A stretch of 64,000 nt of DNA from Streptomyces sp. NRRL B-24484 (GTDB lineage Bacteria; Actinomycetota; Actinomycetes; Streptomycetales; Streptomycetaceae). The position numbers were made by a program, and so were the translations under genes. Shown piece by piece: positions 33,380 to 42,115 of the stretch (positions are counted from its first letter, which is position 1; each line of letters begins with the position of its first letter). Below the pieces are notes generated by a model, which did not search any database, was not told the DNA's origin, and saw only the letters and a list, made by a program, of their open reading frames with translations. The stretch lies in the NCBI RefSeq assembly GCF_000717715.1, contig NZ_JOAI01000015.1, positions 78,391 through 142,390 of the forward strand, written 5' to 3'.

Positions 33380-33581
33380 GGCGAAGCTCCTGCGGACGGC
33401 CCCGCGCTGTGGGTGCGCGGGGCTGGTGAGGGTGGACCGCCGGCCGGTGGCGCGATGAAGATGGCATGGACGCGGTTATTACCGCCAGGTATCTGCATCC
33501 CACAATTCGGACAGTGACCGGGTTTCTCCCTGCGTCACCGCCCCTCGCCGGCCCTGCGCCGGCCCCTCGCCGTCCGTTCGT

Positions 33582-33597
33582 TCCCGCCGCGGCGGGA
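33582..33597. terminator. Possible hairpin after the MocR gene
   Basis: TCCCGCC-GC-GGCGGGA, a perfect 16-bp palindrome 11 bp beyond the minus-strand stop at 33608; its loop is almost nil, so confidence is limited. Confidence 0.4.
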
Positions 33598-33607
33598 GCG
33601 CCCCAGC

Positions 33608-34951
33608 TCAGACCCCCCGCGCGCCGCCGCGGCCCGCCGCCAGCACCTCCGCCACGTCCGCCGCGAGCCGCTCCGCCTCGCCGGGCTCCAGGGTCGCGAC
33701 GCAGAGCCGGATCGCCGGCTCAGAGTGCATCCGGAACCGCGCGCCGGGCGCGGGCACCCAGCCGCGCTGCACCAGCCCCGCCACCGCGGCCGTCTCGTCC
33801 CGCACCGGGATCCAGACGTTCAGCCCGCTGCGCCCGTGCGCCGCGACCCCGCGGGCGGCCAGCGCCCGCAGCAGCGCGTCCCGGCGCTCGCGGTAGGCCG
33901 CCGCCACCCGGGCGGCCGGCGCGGCGTCGCTGCGCCACAGCTCGGCGACGGCCCGCTGCAGCAGGTGGCTGACCCAGCCCGCGCCGAGGCGCTGCCGGCC
34001 CAGGATGCGGCCGACCGTGTCCTCGTCGCCGATCGCGACGGAGAGGCGCAGGTCCGGCCCGTAGGCCTTGGCCGCCGAGCGCACCAGCAGCCGGTGCTCG
34101 GTGATCGGGACGCCGTCCGGCCCGGCCGCCAGCGACTGGAACGGCAGGTCGACCATGCCGTGCCCGTGGTCGTCCTCGATCAGCAGGACGCCCGGGCTGC
34201 CCGCGAGTACCTCGCGCAGGGCGGCGGCGCGGGCCGGGCTCAGCGCGGCGCCCGTCGGGTTCTGCGCCCGGCTGGTGACGATCAGGCAGCGGGCGCCCAG
34301 CGCCAGCGCGTTGGCCACCTCGACGGGCAGCGGCCCCTCGTCGTCGGTGCGGACCGGCACCGGCCTGAGGCCGAGCGCGGGCACCAGGTCGAGCAGGCTG
34401 CCCCAGCCCGGGTCCTCCACCGCGACGAGGTCGCCCGGGCGCAGCCGGGCCAGCAGGGCCCGCTCGATGGTGTCGAGCGAGCCGGAACAGACCGCGATCG
34501 CGCCGGCCGGGGCGCCGTCCGCGGCGAAGGAGGCCCGCGCGAGCTCGACCAGCCCGGGATCGGCGGGCGGGTGCCCGTACAGCACCGGCGGGCCGGCGGC
34601 CGCCGCGGCGAGGGCCGGGCCGAGCCCGGGCAGCAGTGCCGGGTCCGGATTGCCGGCGGAGAGGTCGCGGGCGCCCGGCGGGACGGCGATGCCGACCTCG
34701 TCGCGCGGGGTGGTGACCGGGCGGGGGCGGATCCGGCTGCCCTTGCGGCCGGCCGTCTCGATCACGCCGCGGTCCCGCAGCAGCCGGTAGGCGGCGGCCA
34801 CGGTGTTCGGATTCACGCCCAGCTCGACGGCGAGCTCGCGCAGCGGCGGCAGCGCGGAGCCGGGCGCCAGCCGCCCCTCGGCGACGGCCGCCTCGACGTC
34901 GGCCGCAATCTCGCTGGCCCGCCGCCCCTTGATCGTATAGTCTCCTAGCAC
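33608..34951 (-). CDS. MocR/PdxR-type PLP-dependent GntR regulator
   Basis: A 447-residue fusion of an N-terminal GntR winged helix (about 1-75, with LPPLRELAVELGVNPNTVAAAYRLL) and a fold-type I aminotransferase domain. The PLP lysine is in SAAKAYGPDLRL and the substrate-side Asp in LIEDDHGH. MocR proteins of the PdxR type sense pyridoxal phosphate. The divergent gene encodes a pyridoxamine 5'-phosphate oxidase-like split-barrel protein, and a perfect palindrome lies in the 34-bp gap. On the minus strand TGACAA and TAATCT with an 18-bp spacer precede GTG 34951, so the mRNA is probably leaderless and autoregulated. Confidence 0.9.
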   Translation of the reverse strand: MLGDYTIKGRRASEIAADVEAAVAEGRLAPGSALPPLRELAVELGVNPNTVAAAYRLLRDRGVIETAGRKGSRIRPRPVTTPRDEVGIAVPPGARDLSAGNPDPALLPGLGPALAAAAAGPPVLYGHPPADPGLVELARASFAADGAPAGAIAVCSGSLDTIERALLARLRPGDLVAVEDPGWGSLLDLVPALGLRPVPVRTDDEGPLPVEVANALALGARCLIVTSRAQNPTGAALSPARAAALREVLAGSPGVLLIEDDHGHGMVDLPFQSLAAGPDGVPITEHRLLVRSAAKAYGPDLRLSVAIGDEDTVGRILGRQRLGAGWVSHLLQRAVAELWRSDAAPAARVAAAYRERRDALLRALAARGVAAHGRSGLNVWIPVRDETAAVAGLVQRGWVPAPGARFRMHSEPAIRLCVATLEPGEAERLAADVAEVLAAGRGGARGV

Positions 34952-34961
34952 AAAGAAGATT

Positions 34962-34973
34962 ATGCACTAGTGC
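34962..34973. promoter_or_regulatory. Palindromic operator candidate TGCACTAGTGCA
   Basis: A perfect 12-bp palindrome in the 34-bp gap between the MocR gene and the split-barrel gene. It falls between the -35 and -10 of the predicted mocR promoter and just upstream of the ribosome-binding site of the other gene. Confidence 0.6.
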
Positions 34974-34985
34974 AGTGAGGTTGTC

Positions 34986-35657
34986 ATGTCGGACACGGCC
35001 TACTCCCGGACTCCCCGCACCGTTCCCACCCGATCGCGCGACCGCGCCAGCTGGGACAGGGCGGCCGTGCGCGCCGTCCTCGACAGCGCCTGGGTGTGCC
35101 ACTTCGGCTTCGTCGCGGACGGCGCGCCCGTCGTGCTGCCCACCATCTACGCCCGGGTCGGCGACGCGCTCTACCTGCACGGCTCGACGGGCAGCCGGCC
35201 GCTGCGCGGCGCGGGGGCCGACGAGGGCCTGCCGGTGTGCGTGACGGTCACGCTGGTCGACGGCCTCGTGCTGGCCAAGTCGGCGTTCAACCACTCCGTC
35301 AACTACCGCTCGGTGGTGGCCCACGGGGTCGCCCGCCAGGTCACCGACCCGGACGAGCTGGCGGTGGCGCTGGACGCCCTGGTCGACCGGGCGGTGCCCG
35401 GCCGCTCGGCCGACGCCCGCCGGGCGAACGCCAAGGAGCTGGCGGCGACCGCGGTCGTCCGGCTCGACCTGGACGAGGTGTCCCTCAAGTGCCGCGCCGG
35501 GGGCGTGAACGACGACGAGGCCGACCTCGCGCTGCCGCACTGGTCGGGCGTGGTGCCGGTGCGCACGGCGTACGGGACGCCGGAGCCGCACGCGAGCACC
35601 ACCGGCCCCGTCCCGGGCTACCTCGCGGACTTCGTCGCCGGTGGGCAGCCGTGCTGA
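34986..35657 (+). CDS. Pyridoxamine 5'-phosphate oxidase family (FMN split-barrel) protein
   Basis: A 223-residue flavin-binding split-barrel protein, marked by FGFVADGAPVVLPTIYARVGDALYLHGS, the LAKSAFNHSVNYRSVVAHG segment and a VSLKCRAGGVNDDEADLALPHWSG C-terminal region (the variant with a conserved Trp). These proteins resemble PdxH but usually lack its full active site, so vitamin B6 oxidation is not assured. GAGGT lies five bases before ATG. It overlaps the next gene by 7 bp and is divergent from a MocR regulator, so all three likely form one regulatory unit. Confidence 0.86.
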   Translation: MSDTAYSRTPRTVPTRSRDRASWDRAAVRAVLDSAWVCHFGFVADGAPVVLPTIYARVGDALYLHGSTGSRPLRGAGADEGLPVCVTVTLVDGLVLAKSAFNHSVNYRSVVAHGVARQVTDPDELAVALDALVDRAVPGRSADARRANAKELAATAVVRLDLDEVSLKCRAGGVNDDEADLALPHWSGVVPVRTAYGTPEPHASTTGPVPGYLADFVAGGQPC

Positions 35658-36310
35658 TCCGGCCGTGGGACCGCGGCGGTGACGCCGAGTGGCGCGCCTG
35701 GCTCGCCGAGGGCCGGGACTTCGGGGTGCTCGCCGCCAACGGGCCGGAGGGCGAGGGCCCGGTGCTCGTCCCGACGCACTTCCTGCTGGACGCGGACGCC
35801 GGCGAGGTCCTGCTCCACCTCGCGGCGCCCAACCCGGTCTGGGCCGCCCTGCGGGCCGACCCGCACGTCACCCTGGCGGTGACGGACGACTACGCCTACG
35901 CCCCCGGCTACTGGCGGGCCGAGCCGGGCACGCCGACCAGCCTGTACGCCTCGGTGCACTTCCACTGCACCGCCGAGATCGTCGAGGACGCGGCGGGCAA
36001 GGCCGCGATCCTCCGCCGCCAGCTGGCGCACTTCCAGCCGGAGGCACCGCTCGACGTCACCCCCGGCGAGGCGCCGTTCGGGCCGCTGCTGAGCGGTCTG
36101 CGCGGGCTGCGGCTGACGGTCCGCGAGGTCCGGGCGAAGTTCAAGTACGACGACAAGAAGCCGGTGGCCGAGCAGGCGGCACTCGCCGAGCGGCTCGCCG
36201 AACGCGGCACGGGGCTGGACGCCGGGGCCCGGGCGCAGCTGCTGCGGCGCAACACCCTGCGGACGGCCGCGACGGACGGCCCGCACCCCGGCCGGGCCGC
36301 TCGGCCGTAG
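35651..36310 (+). CDS. PaiB-type FMN-binding protein
   Basis: A 219-residue protein of the PaiB (FMN_bind_2) family, with VLVPTHFLLDADAGEVLLHLAAPNPVW, the substrate-pocket YAPGYW, FHCTAEIVEDAAGKAAILRRQL and KFKYDDKKP near the end. The family name comes from a Bacillus transcriptional repressor; biochemical roles are not settled. GTG 35651 overlaps the upstream stop by 7 bp, implying translational coupling with the split-barrel gene. No DNA-binding motif is obvious, so an enzymatic or flavin-carrier role is as likely as regulation. Confidence 0.84.
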   Translation: MLIRPWDRGGDAEWRAWLAEGRDFGVLAANGPEGEGPVLVPTHFLLDADAGEVLLHLAAPNPVWAALRADPHVTLAVTDDYAYAPGYWRAEPGTPTSLYASVHFHCTAEIVEDAAGKAAILRRQLAHFQPEAPLDVTPGEAPFGPLLSGLRGLRLTVREVRAKFKYDDKKPVAEQAALAERLAERGTGLDAGARAQLLRRNTLRTAATDGPHPGRAARP

Positions 36311-36382
36311 GACGTGTCTTCGACGGGCGCACGGACACCGCACAGGGGTGCGTGCGGTACCCGTCGCCTTTGAAGACACGTC
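36311..36382. repeat. Long imperfect hairpin, terminator or small mobile-element remnant
   Basis: Three nested stems: GACGTGTCTTC with GAAGACACGTC at the ends (36311-36321, 36372-36382), GACGGG with CCCGTC inside, and ACCGCAC with GTGCGGT at the apex. It directly abuts the PaiB-type stop codon. It may terminate that operon, but the exact terminal repeats also resemble a short MITE-like element. Confidence 0.6.
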
Positions 36383-36495
36383 GCCCGGGCGGCCCGGCCC
36401 GGCGGGCGGCGGGGGCCCGGAGCTGATGGACTGTGGGACGTGCCCTGTCCATCCGGCCGAGCAGGAGGGCCGCCGACCGCCGAGGAGCCGCTCGC

Positions 36496-37899
36496 GTGTC
36501 CACCTCTCCGCCGGACGCCGAGGACCACCTCGGCCACGTCGTCTTCATCTCGGCCGCGGCCGCGATGGGTGGCTTCCTCTTCGGCTACGACAGCGCCGTC
36601 ATCAACGGTGCGGTGACGGGCATTCAGCAGCACTTCGAGGTGGGCAACGGCACGACGGCCTTCGTCGTCGCGATCGCGCTGCTCGGCTCGGCGTTCGGCG
36701 CGGTGATCGCCGGACGGCTCGCCGACCACCTCGGCCGGGTGCGGACGATGCTGCTGGCCGCGGTGCTGTTCGCGATCAGCGGCGTCGGGTCGATGTTCCC
36801 GCCGGGCATCGGCCTGCTCGGCTTCTGGCGGGTCGTCGGCGGCATCGCGATCGGCATCGCCTCGGTGATCGCACCGACCTACATCGCCGAGGTCGCGCCC
36901 ACCGCCTACCGGGGCCGGCTGGCCTCCTTCCAGCAGCTGGCGATCGTGCTCGGCATCACCATCTCCCAGCTCGCCAACTACGCGCTCAACCAGGCGGCCG
37001 GCGGCGAGTCCACCAACCACCTCGGCGGCATCCAGGCCTGGCAGTGGATGCTCGGCGTGGAGGCGATCCCCGCGCTGGTGTACGGGCTGATGGCGCTGGC
37101 CATCCCGGAGTCGCCGCGCTACCTGATCGCCGACCGCCGCGAGGAGCAGGCCCGCGAGGTGCTCGCCGAGGTGGAGGGACCGGACGTCGACCTGGACGCG
37201 CGGATCGCCGAGATCCGGGCGGTGCTGGAGTCCGCGCACAAGCCGCGGGCGAAGGACCTGCTGGGCGGGCGGTTCGGGCTGCTGCCGATCGTCTGGATCG
37301 GCATCGGCGCCTCGGTCTTCCAGCAGTTCGTCGGCATCAACGTGATCTTCTACTACTCCTCCTTCCTCTGGCAGTCGGTGGGCATCAACGAGTCCAACTC
37401 GCTGCTGATCAGCCTCTCCACCTCGATCATCAACGTGATCGGCACGGTGCTCGCGATGTCCCTGGTCGACCGGATCGGCCGCAAGCCGCTGGCGCTGGCG
37501 GGCTCGGTGGGCATGGCCGTCGCCCTGGGCACCGCCGCCTGGGCCTTCTCCTACCGGGAGGGCACCGGCGACGGCGCGACGCTCGACCAGACCTACGCCA
37601 CGGTCGCCCTGGTCGCCGCGCACGTCTTCGTGTTCTGCTTCGCCTTCTCCTGGGGCGTGGTGGTCTGGGTGCTGCTCGGCGAGATGTTCCCCAACCGGAT
37701 CCGGGCACTGGCGCTGTCGGTGGCGGCCTCCGCACAGTGGCTCGCCAACTGGGCGATCACCGTCTCCTTCCCGGACCTCGCCGACTGGAACCTGTCGGCG
37801 ACGTACGCCATCTACGCCGGATTCGCGCTGCTCTCCATCCCGTTCGTGGTCCTCTTCATCCGGGAGACCAAGGGGCGCGCCCTGGAGGAGATGGGCTGA
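36496..37899 (+). CDS. Sugar porter family MFS transporter
   Basis: A 467-residue sugar:proton symporter-like protein. Typical motifs are FGYDSAVINGAV in helix 1, GRLADHLGRVRTM (motif A), PTYIAEVAPTAYRGRLASFQQL, PESPRYLI after helix 6, QQFVGINVIFYYSS in helix 7, DRIGRKPLAL and the C-terminal RETKGRALEEMG. GTG 36496 follows GAGGAG at eight bases; the longer frame from 36433 lacks signals. These motifs match xylose/glucose/inositol carriers; the substrate is not fixed by sequence. No sugar-metabolism genes adjoin it. Confidence 0.93.
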   Translation: MSTSPPDAEDHLGHVVFISAAAAMGGFLFGYDSAVINGAVTGIQQHFEVGNGTTAFVVAIALLGSAFGAVIAGRLADHLGRVRTMLLAAVLFAISGVGSMFPPGIGLLGFWRVVGGIAIGIASVIAPTYIAEVAPTAYRGRLASFQQLAIVLGITISQLANYALNQAAGGESTNHLGGIQAWQWMLGVEAIPALVYGLMALAIPESPRYLIADRREEQAREVLAEVEGPDVDLDARIAEIRAVLESAHKPRAKDLLGGRFGLLPIVWIGIGASVFQQFVGINVIFYYSSFLWQSVGINESNSLLISLSTSIINVIGTVLAMSLVDRIGRKPLALAGSVGMAVALGTAAWAFSYREGTGDGATLDQTYATVALVAAHVFVFCFAFSWGVVVWVLLGEMFPNRIRALALSVAASAQWLANWAITVSFPDLADWNLSATYAIYAGFALLSIPFVVLFIRETKGRALEEMG

Positions 37900-38022
37900 C
37901 GGGGGCGGCCGCGCTCACCCGATCGGCGCGGTGCGCGTCCCGCGTGCCGCACCGCCGCCGCGCATAGCATCGTCCCCGCACCCGCCGCCCGCCGCGCACG
38001 CGGCCCACCCCCCGGAGAGGCC

Positions 38023-38715
38023 ATGGGCAGTGCCCCGCAGAACGTCACCTTCCCGAGCAACGGGGGGACGGCACACGGCTACCTGGCGATGCCGCCGCAG
38101 AGCACTGGTCCGGCGCTGGTGGTCGTCCAGGAGTGGTGGGGTCTGACCTCGCACATGGTGTCGACGGTGGACCGCTTCGCCGCGGAGGGCTTCGTCACCC
38201 TCGCGCCGGACCTGTTCGGCGGTGCCACCACGCACGACCGCGAGGAGGCCGCCCGGATGCTGCGCGAGCTGCCGGCCGACCGGGCCGCCCGCGACCTGCG
38301 CGGTGCGGTGGACTTCCTGCTCGGGCTGCCGCACGTGGTCGGGGACGCGGTCGGCGTGGTCGGGTTCTGCATGGGCGGCGGGTTCGCCCTGGTGCTGGCT
38401 TCGCAGGAGGGCGACCGGGTCGCCGCGGTGGTGCCCTTCTACGGCCTGCCGAGGATCCCGGACTTCGACTACCGCGGGCTGACGGCGCACGTGCTCGGCC
38501 ACTACGGCGAGGAGGACCGCTCGATCCCGCAGGAGGCGGTGGACGAGGCCGCGATGCTCATCGGCGAGGCCACCGACCGCCGGCCGGAGATCCACTTCTA
38601 CCCGGCCGGGCACGCCTTCATGAACGACGAGAACCACGCCGGCACCTACGATCCGCTGCAGGCCGACATCGCCTGGCAGCGCACGCTCAGCTTCCTCTGG
38701 GGGCACCTGGGCTGA
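38023..38715 (+). CDS. Dienelactone hydrolase family protein
   Basis: A 230-residue alpha/beta hydrolase of the dienelactone hydrolase family. The nucleophile is a cysteine in GFCMGGG (about residue 117), the acid is in YGEEDRSIP and the base in AGHAFMND; WWGL near residue 38 is characteristic. GGAGAGG lies just before ATG 38023. Classic members hydrolyse 4-carboxymethylenebutenolide in chlorocatechol degradation, but no catechol genes are near, so a general esterase role is likelier. Confidence 0.9.
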   Translation: MGSAPQNVTFPSNGGTAHGYLAMPPQSTGPALVVVQEWWGLTSHMVSTVDRFAAEGFVTLAPDLFGGATTHDREEAARMLRELPADRAARDLRGAVDFLLGLPHVVGDAVGVVGFCMGGGFALVLASQEGDRVAAVVPFYGLPRIPDFDYRGLTAHVLGHYGEEDRSIPQEAVDEAAMLIGEATDRRPEIHFYPAGHAFMNDENHAGTYDPLQADIAWQRTLSFLWGHLG

Positions 38716-38795
38716 CCGGGCCGACCCGTCCGACCGCCGGATCGCCGCGCCCCGGGCCGACCGCCCCCACCGGACGGCGGGTACCGGAAACCGGA

Positions 38796-38824
38796 TGGAC
38801 ATCGCGCGGCGGAACGCCGATAGT
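38796..38824 (+). promoter_or_regulatory. Promoter for the 38.8-kb MFS gene
   Basis: TGGACA (38796-38801) and GATAGT (38819-38824) are separated by 17 bp; GTG 38831 follows after six bases, giving a leaderless mRNA. This argues against ATG 38795 as the start. Confidence 0.6.
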
Positions 38825-38830
38825 CTCCGG

Positions 38831-40144
38831 GTGACCTCCCCCGCCTCCCCCACGAGCGACCCCGCCGCCCCCTCCGGACCTCGTCCGTTCGCACCCCGCC
38901 GGTTCGCCTGGGCCGGACGGAACTTCCGCATCCAGACCGCCGCCACCGTGGTCAGCGGGCTCGGCAACGCCGCCGCGCCGGTCGCCACGGCGTTCGCCGT
39001 GCTGGAGGCGGGCGGCTCCACCACCGAGGTGGGCTGGGTGACGGCGGCGCGGCTCGTCCCGCTGGTGCTCTTCCTGCTGGTCGGCGGCGCGCTCGCGGAC
39101 CGGCTGCCGCGGCACCACGTGATGGTCGCCGCCAACCTCTTCAACGCGCTCTCCCAGGCGGTGCTGGCGGCCCTGGTGCTGTCCGGCGCGCCGCCGGTCT
39201 GGGCGCTGGTGCTGCTCTCCGCCGCCGGCGGCGCCGGTCAGGCGTTCTACGCACCGGCCTCCGAGGGCATGATCATGGAGAGCGTGGCCGGCGAGCACGC
39301 GGGCAGGGCGTTCTCGGTCTACCGGATGGCGATGAACGGCGCGCAGATCGGCGGCGCGGCGCTCGGCGGTGCGCTGACCGCTGCGGTCGGGCCCGGCTGG
39401 GTGCTGCTGCTGGACGCGGTCGGCTTCGCCGTCGCCGGCGGCCTGCGGGTCTTCCTGAAGGTCGTCCCGGCCCCGCGCGACGCCGCCCACGACAGCGGGC
39501 TCGTCCACGAACTCCGGCTCGGCTGGCGCGAGTTCGCCTCACGGCGGTGGCTCTGGGCGGTGGTGCTGCAGTTCTCCGTGGTGGTCGCCTGCGTCGGCGC
39601 GGTCGAGACGGTGTACGGGCCGGTGGTCGCCGAGCTCCGCTTCGGCGGCGCCCGGGCCTGGGGCTTCGCCATGGCCGCCTTCGGCGTCGGCATGGTCGCG
39701 GCCGGCGTGCTGATGACCCGCTGGCAGCCGCGCCGGATCCTGCTCACCGGCAACGGGGGCGTCTTCCTCTTCGCCCTGCCCGGCCTCGCGCTGGCGGCCC
39801 GCGCCGAGCTGCCCGTCCTGGTCGCGGCGATGTTCGTCTCCGGCGCCGGCGTCACCGTCTTCGGCGTCAACTGGATGGTCGCGCTCCAGCAGGAGATACC
39901 GTCCGAGATGTTCTCCCGGGTCAGTGCCTACGACCACCTCGGGTCGATCGCGCTCACCCCGCTCGGCACCGCGATGGCCGGCCCGGCCGCCGACGCGCTC
40001 GGCCTGGACGGCGCGCTGTGGACGTGCGCCCTGGTCACGTTCGCGCTCGCCGCCGCCGTCCTCGTCGTCCCCGAGGTCCGCCGGCTGAGCCGTCCGGTCC
40101 CCCCGCCCGCCCCGGCCGCCGCCCCCGAGCCGCTGGGGGTCTGA
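38831..40144 (+). CDS. MFS transporter, EntS/DHA3-like
   Basis: A 437-residue transporter with about twelve helices. The N-terminal FRIQTAATVVSGLGNAAAPVATAFAVLEAGGS, RLVPLVLFLLVGGALADRLPRHHVMV (motif A variant) and GAGQAFYAPASEGMI resemble the enterobactin exporter/macrolide efflux branch (DHA3). It starts at GTG 38831 on a leaderless promoter. A proline/alanine-rich tail follows the last helix. No siderophore or antibiotic gene lies nearby, so the exported compound is unknown. Confidence 0.88.
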   Translation: MTSPASPTSDPAAPSGPRPFAPRRFAWAGRNFRIQTAATVVSGLGNAAAPVATAFAVLEAGGSTTEVGWVTAARLVPLVLFLLVGGALADRLPRHHVMVAANLFNALSQAVLAALVLSGAPPVWALVLLSAAGGAGQAFYAPASEGMIMESVAGEHAGRAFSVYRMAMNGAQIGGAALGGALTAAVGPGWVLLLDAVGFAVAGGLRVFLKVVPAPRDAAHDSGLVHELRLGWREFASRRWLWAVVLQFSVVVACVGAVETVYGPVVAELRFGGARAWGFAMAAFGVGMVAAGVLMTRWQPRRILLTGNGGVFLFALPGLALAARAELPVLVAAMFVSGAGVTVFGVNWMVALQQEIPSEMFSRVSAYDHLGSIALTPLGTAMAGPAADALGLDGALWTCALVTFALAAAVLVVPEVRRLSRPVPPPAPAAAPEPLGV

Positions 40145-40215
40145 GCCGCTCGGGGTCCGAGCAACCGGCGGTGCCGGTGGTGCGTCCGACACCGGTAGGG
40201 ACCGAGGGGGAGCGC

Positions 40216-40731
40216 ATGCCGGAAGCACCGCTGCTGTACATCGACGTCGACGGGGTGCTCAACCCCGCCGACCCGTACCCGGCGGACGGCTTCCGACGGC
40301 ACGAGCTGCTCGGGTACGAGGTGCTGCTCTCCGCCGAGCACGGCGCGTGGCTGCGGGAACTGTCCGGCACGTACGAGCTGTGCTGGGCCACCACCTGGCA
40401 GGACTCCGCCAACGAGCACCTCGCACCGCTGCTCGGGCTGCCGCAGCTGCCGGTGGTGGGGGTCAACCGCTACGTCCGGCAGCCAGGCGACCCGCGGACG
40501 AGGCTCGCCGAGCTGTTCTCCGGCTTCAAGTGGGCACCGATCCTCCGGCACGCGGCGGGCCGTCCGTTCGCCTGGATCGACGACGTGATCCCGCCCCGGC
40601 TCGTCCGGAACTCGCTGCTGCGCCCGGACCGCCTGCTGATCCCCGTCGACCCCCACCAGGGCCTCGAACGCCACCACGTCGACCGCCTGCTCCGACGCCC
40701 GCCCCGCACCTTCCGGCGCCCGCGTCACTGA
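40216..40731 (+). CDS. HAD-superfamily protein (HAD_SAK-like)
   Basis: A 171-residue HAD-fold protein. Motif I is YIDVDGVLNP (Asp nucleophile near residue 10), motif II is in ATTWQDSAN and the acidic motif IV is WIDDVIP. The layout resembles the HAD domain found in Swiss-Army-Knife RNA-repair contexts, but here it stands alone. Phosphatase activity on an unknown substrate is expected. ATG 40216 has GAGGGGGAG upstream. The stop overlaps the convergent NTF2-like gene by 7 bp. Confidence 0.84.
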   Translation: MPEAPLLYIDVDGVLNPADPYPADGFRRHELLGYEVLLSAEHGAWLRELSGTYELCWATTWQDSANEHLAPLLGLPQLPVVGVNRYVRQPGDPRTRLAELFSGFKWAPILRHAAGRPFAWIDDVIPPRLVRNSLLRPDRLLIPVDPHQGLERHHVDRLLRRPPRTFRRPRH

Positions 40732-41111
40732 TCGACGCCGGGCGGGACGCGGGTGGCCTGGTGGTAGTACATCCGCCAGCCGCCGTCCCGGCCCCTGCGC
40801 CAGATCGAGCTGTGCCGGCTGTGCCGCTCGCCGAGCACCGTCTCGAACGTCAGGTGCACCAGCCCCGGCGCGAGCCGCGCCCCCGTGATCCCCGAGGGCT
40901 CGTAGCGGGGGCCGTCCGCGGAGCTCCCCGGGTGGCCGGCCAGCTCCGCGAGCATCGTCGCGTACGTCCACCGCCGCCCCGACCCGCCGACCTCCACGAA
41001 CTCCGGGTCGAGGAGCCGCCCCGCGAGCTCGGGCGAGGAGCACACCCTCGGATCCATGAGCTGCAGCTCCCCCGCGATCGCCTGTTCCACCTCGTCCGCC
41101 GCACTGTCCAT
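40725..41111 (-). CDS. NTF2-like / DUF4440 family protein
   Basis: A 128-residue alpha+beta cone protein of the NTF2-like superfamily, with EQAIAGELQLMDPRVCSSPELAGRLLDPEFVEVG and a beta-rich second half ending RRGRDGGWRMYYHQATRVPP, the usual DUF4440 closing strand. ATG 41111 is chosen over GTG 41117 because GGAGGA lies seven bases before the ATG but touches the GTG. The function is not predictable; such proteins bind small ligands or act as isomerases. Confidence 0.84.
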   Translation of the reverse strand: MDSAADEVEQAIAGELQLMDPRVCSSPELAGRLLDPEFVEVGGSGRRWTYATMLAELAGHPGSSADGPRYEPSGITGARLAPGLVHLTFETVLGERHSRHSSIWRRGRDGGWRMYYHQATRVPPGVDQ

Positions 41112-41168
41112 GGACACATCCTCCGCACGGCCACCGCCCCCACCGCAACCCGGTTCCGGGGCCGGCCG

Positions 41169-41957
41169 TCAGGGCGTCGGCAGCCAGCTCACGTGGCCGG
41201 CCAGCAGGGCGTAGCCGACGAAGGCGACGGTGTCGATCATGGCGTGGGCGACCACCAGCGGCATCACCCGGCCCCAGCGGCGGTACAGCAGGCAGAAGAC
41301 CACGCCCATGACCATGTTGCCGACCAGCCCGCCGACGCCCTGGTACAGGTGGTACGACCCGCGCAGCACCGCGCTGGCGGCCACCGCCGCCGGCCAGGAC
41401 CACCCCAGCTGGCCGAGCCGCCGCAGCAGGTAGCCGACCACGACGACCTCTTCGAGGATCGCGTTCTGCCAGGCCGAGCCGATCAGGACGGGGATGCGCC
41501 ACCAGACGGCCGGCAGGCCGGAGGGGGCGACGGTGAGGTTGAAGCCGGCGGCCTGGGCCGCGAGGTAGAGGCCGAGGCCGGTGCCGCCGATCGCGGCGGC
41601 GACCAGCAGGCCGCGCCCGAGGTCCCGCGCCTTGTCCCGGAGGTCGAAGCCGAGCACCCGCAGCGAGGTGCCCTCCCGCACCAGCAGGTAGCCGACCAGC
41701 ACGACGGGCATCAGGCCGCGGGCGATGTAGTAGAGCTGCCAGGCGAGGTCGATCCACGGCCGGCCCGGCGCGCGGGAGCCGTTGAGGGTGGCGACCTGCT
41801 GGCCGAGCGCGATCGGCTGGGTCAGCGAGTCGGCGAAGCTGATCAGGGCGGCGACGCCGCTGGCCCCGAGGGAGAGGCCGAGCACGATGAGCAGCTCGAC
41901 GCCGAGCAGGCGGCGGGCCGGGGTGCCGGTCTCCGGCTCGGTCGTAACGCTGGTCAC
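41169..41957 (-). CDS. CPBP-family intramembrane metalloprotease
   Basis: A 262-residue membrane protein with about eight helices and the CPBP/Abi glutamate-histidine sites: EEVVVVGYLLRRL (Glu-Glu), SAVLRGSYHLYQG (His) and VVAHAMIDTVAF (His). The usual Arg of the EExxxR motif is Gly here, with arginines a few residues later, a variant that also occurs in actinomycetes. GTG 41957 follows GGGAG. Relatives process prenylated proteins or protect against bacteriocins; no partner gene is evident. Confidence 0.87.
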   Translation of the reverse strand: MTSVTTEPETGTPARRLLGVELLIVLGLSLGASGVAALISFADSLTQPIALGQQVATLNGSRAPGRPWIDLAWQLYYIARGLMPVVLVGYLLVREGTSLRVLGFDLRDKARDLGRGLLVAAAIGGTGLGLYLAAQAAGFNLTVAPSGLPAVWWRIPVLIGSAWQNAILEEVVVVGYLLRRLGQLGWSWPAAVAASAVLRGSYHLYQGVGGLVGNMVMGVVFCLLYRRWGRVMPLVVAHAMIDTVAFVGYALLAGHVSWLPTP

Positions 41958-42060
41958 CTGGTCTCCCGCGCGGCGGCTCGCTCCCCGCCGCCGGCCGGCG
42001 TGCGGGCCCGGCGCCGCGGACGGCCTCCGGGCCGATCATCCTCGCACACGCGGATGAGGA

Positions 42061-42108
42061 CGCCCCGCCGCGAGCGCCGGTGGCGGGCACCGGTCGCGCG
42101 GCGGGGCG
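42061..42108 (-). terminator. Terminator after the GCS2-type ligase gene
   Basis: A 12-bp outer stem (42061-42072 with 42097-42108) enclosing a further CCGGTG/CACCGG stem, 8 bp beyond the minus-strand stop. Confidence 0.7.
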
Positions 42109-42115
42109 CCGCCGG

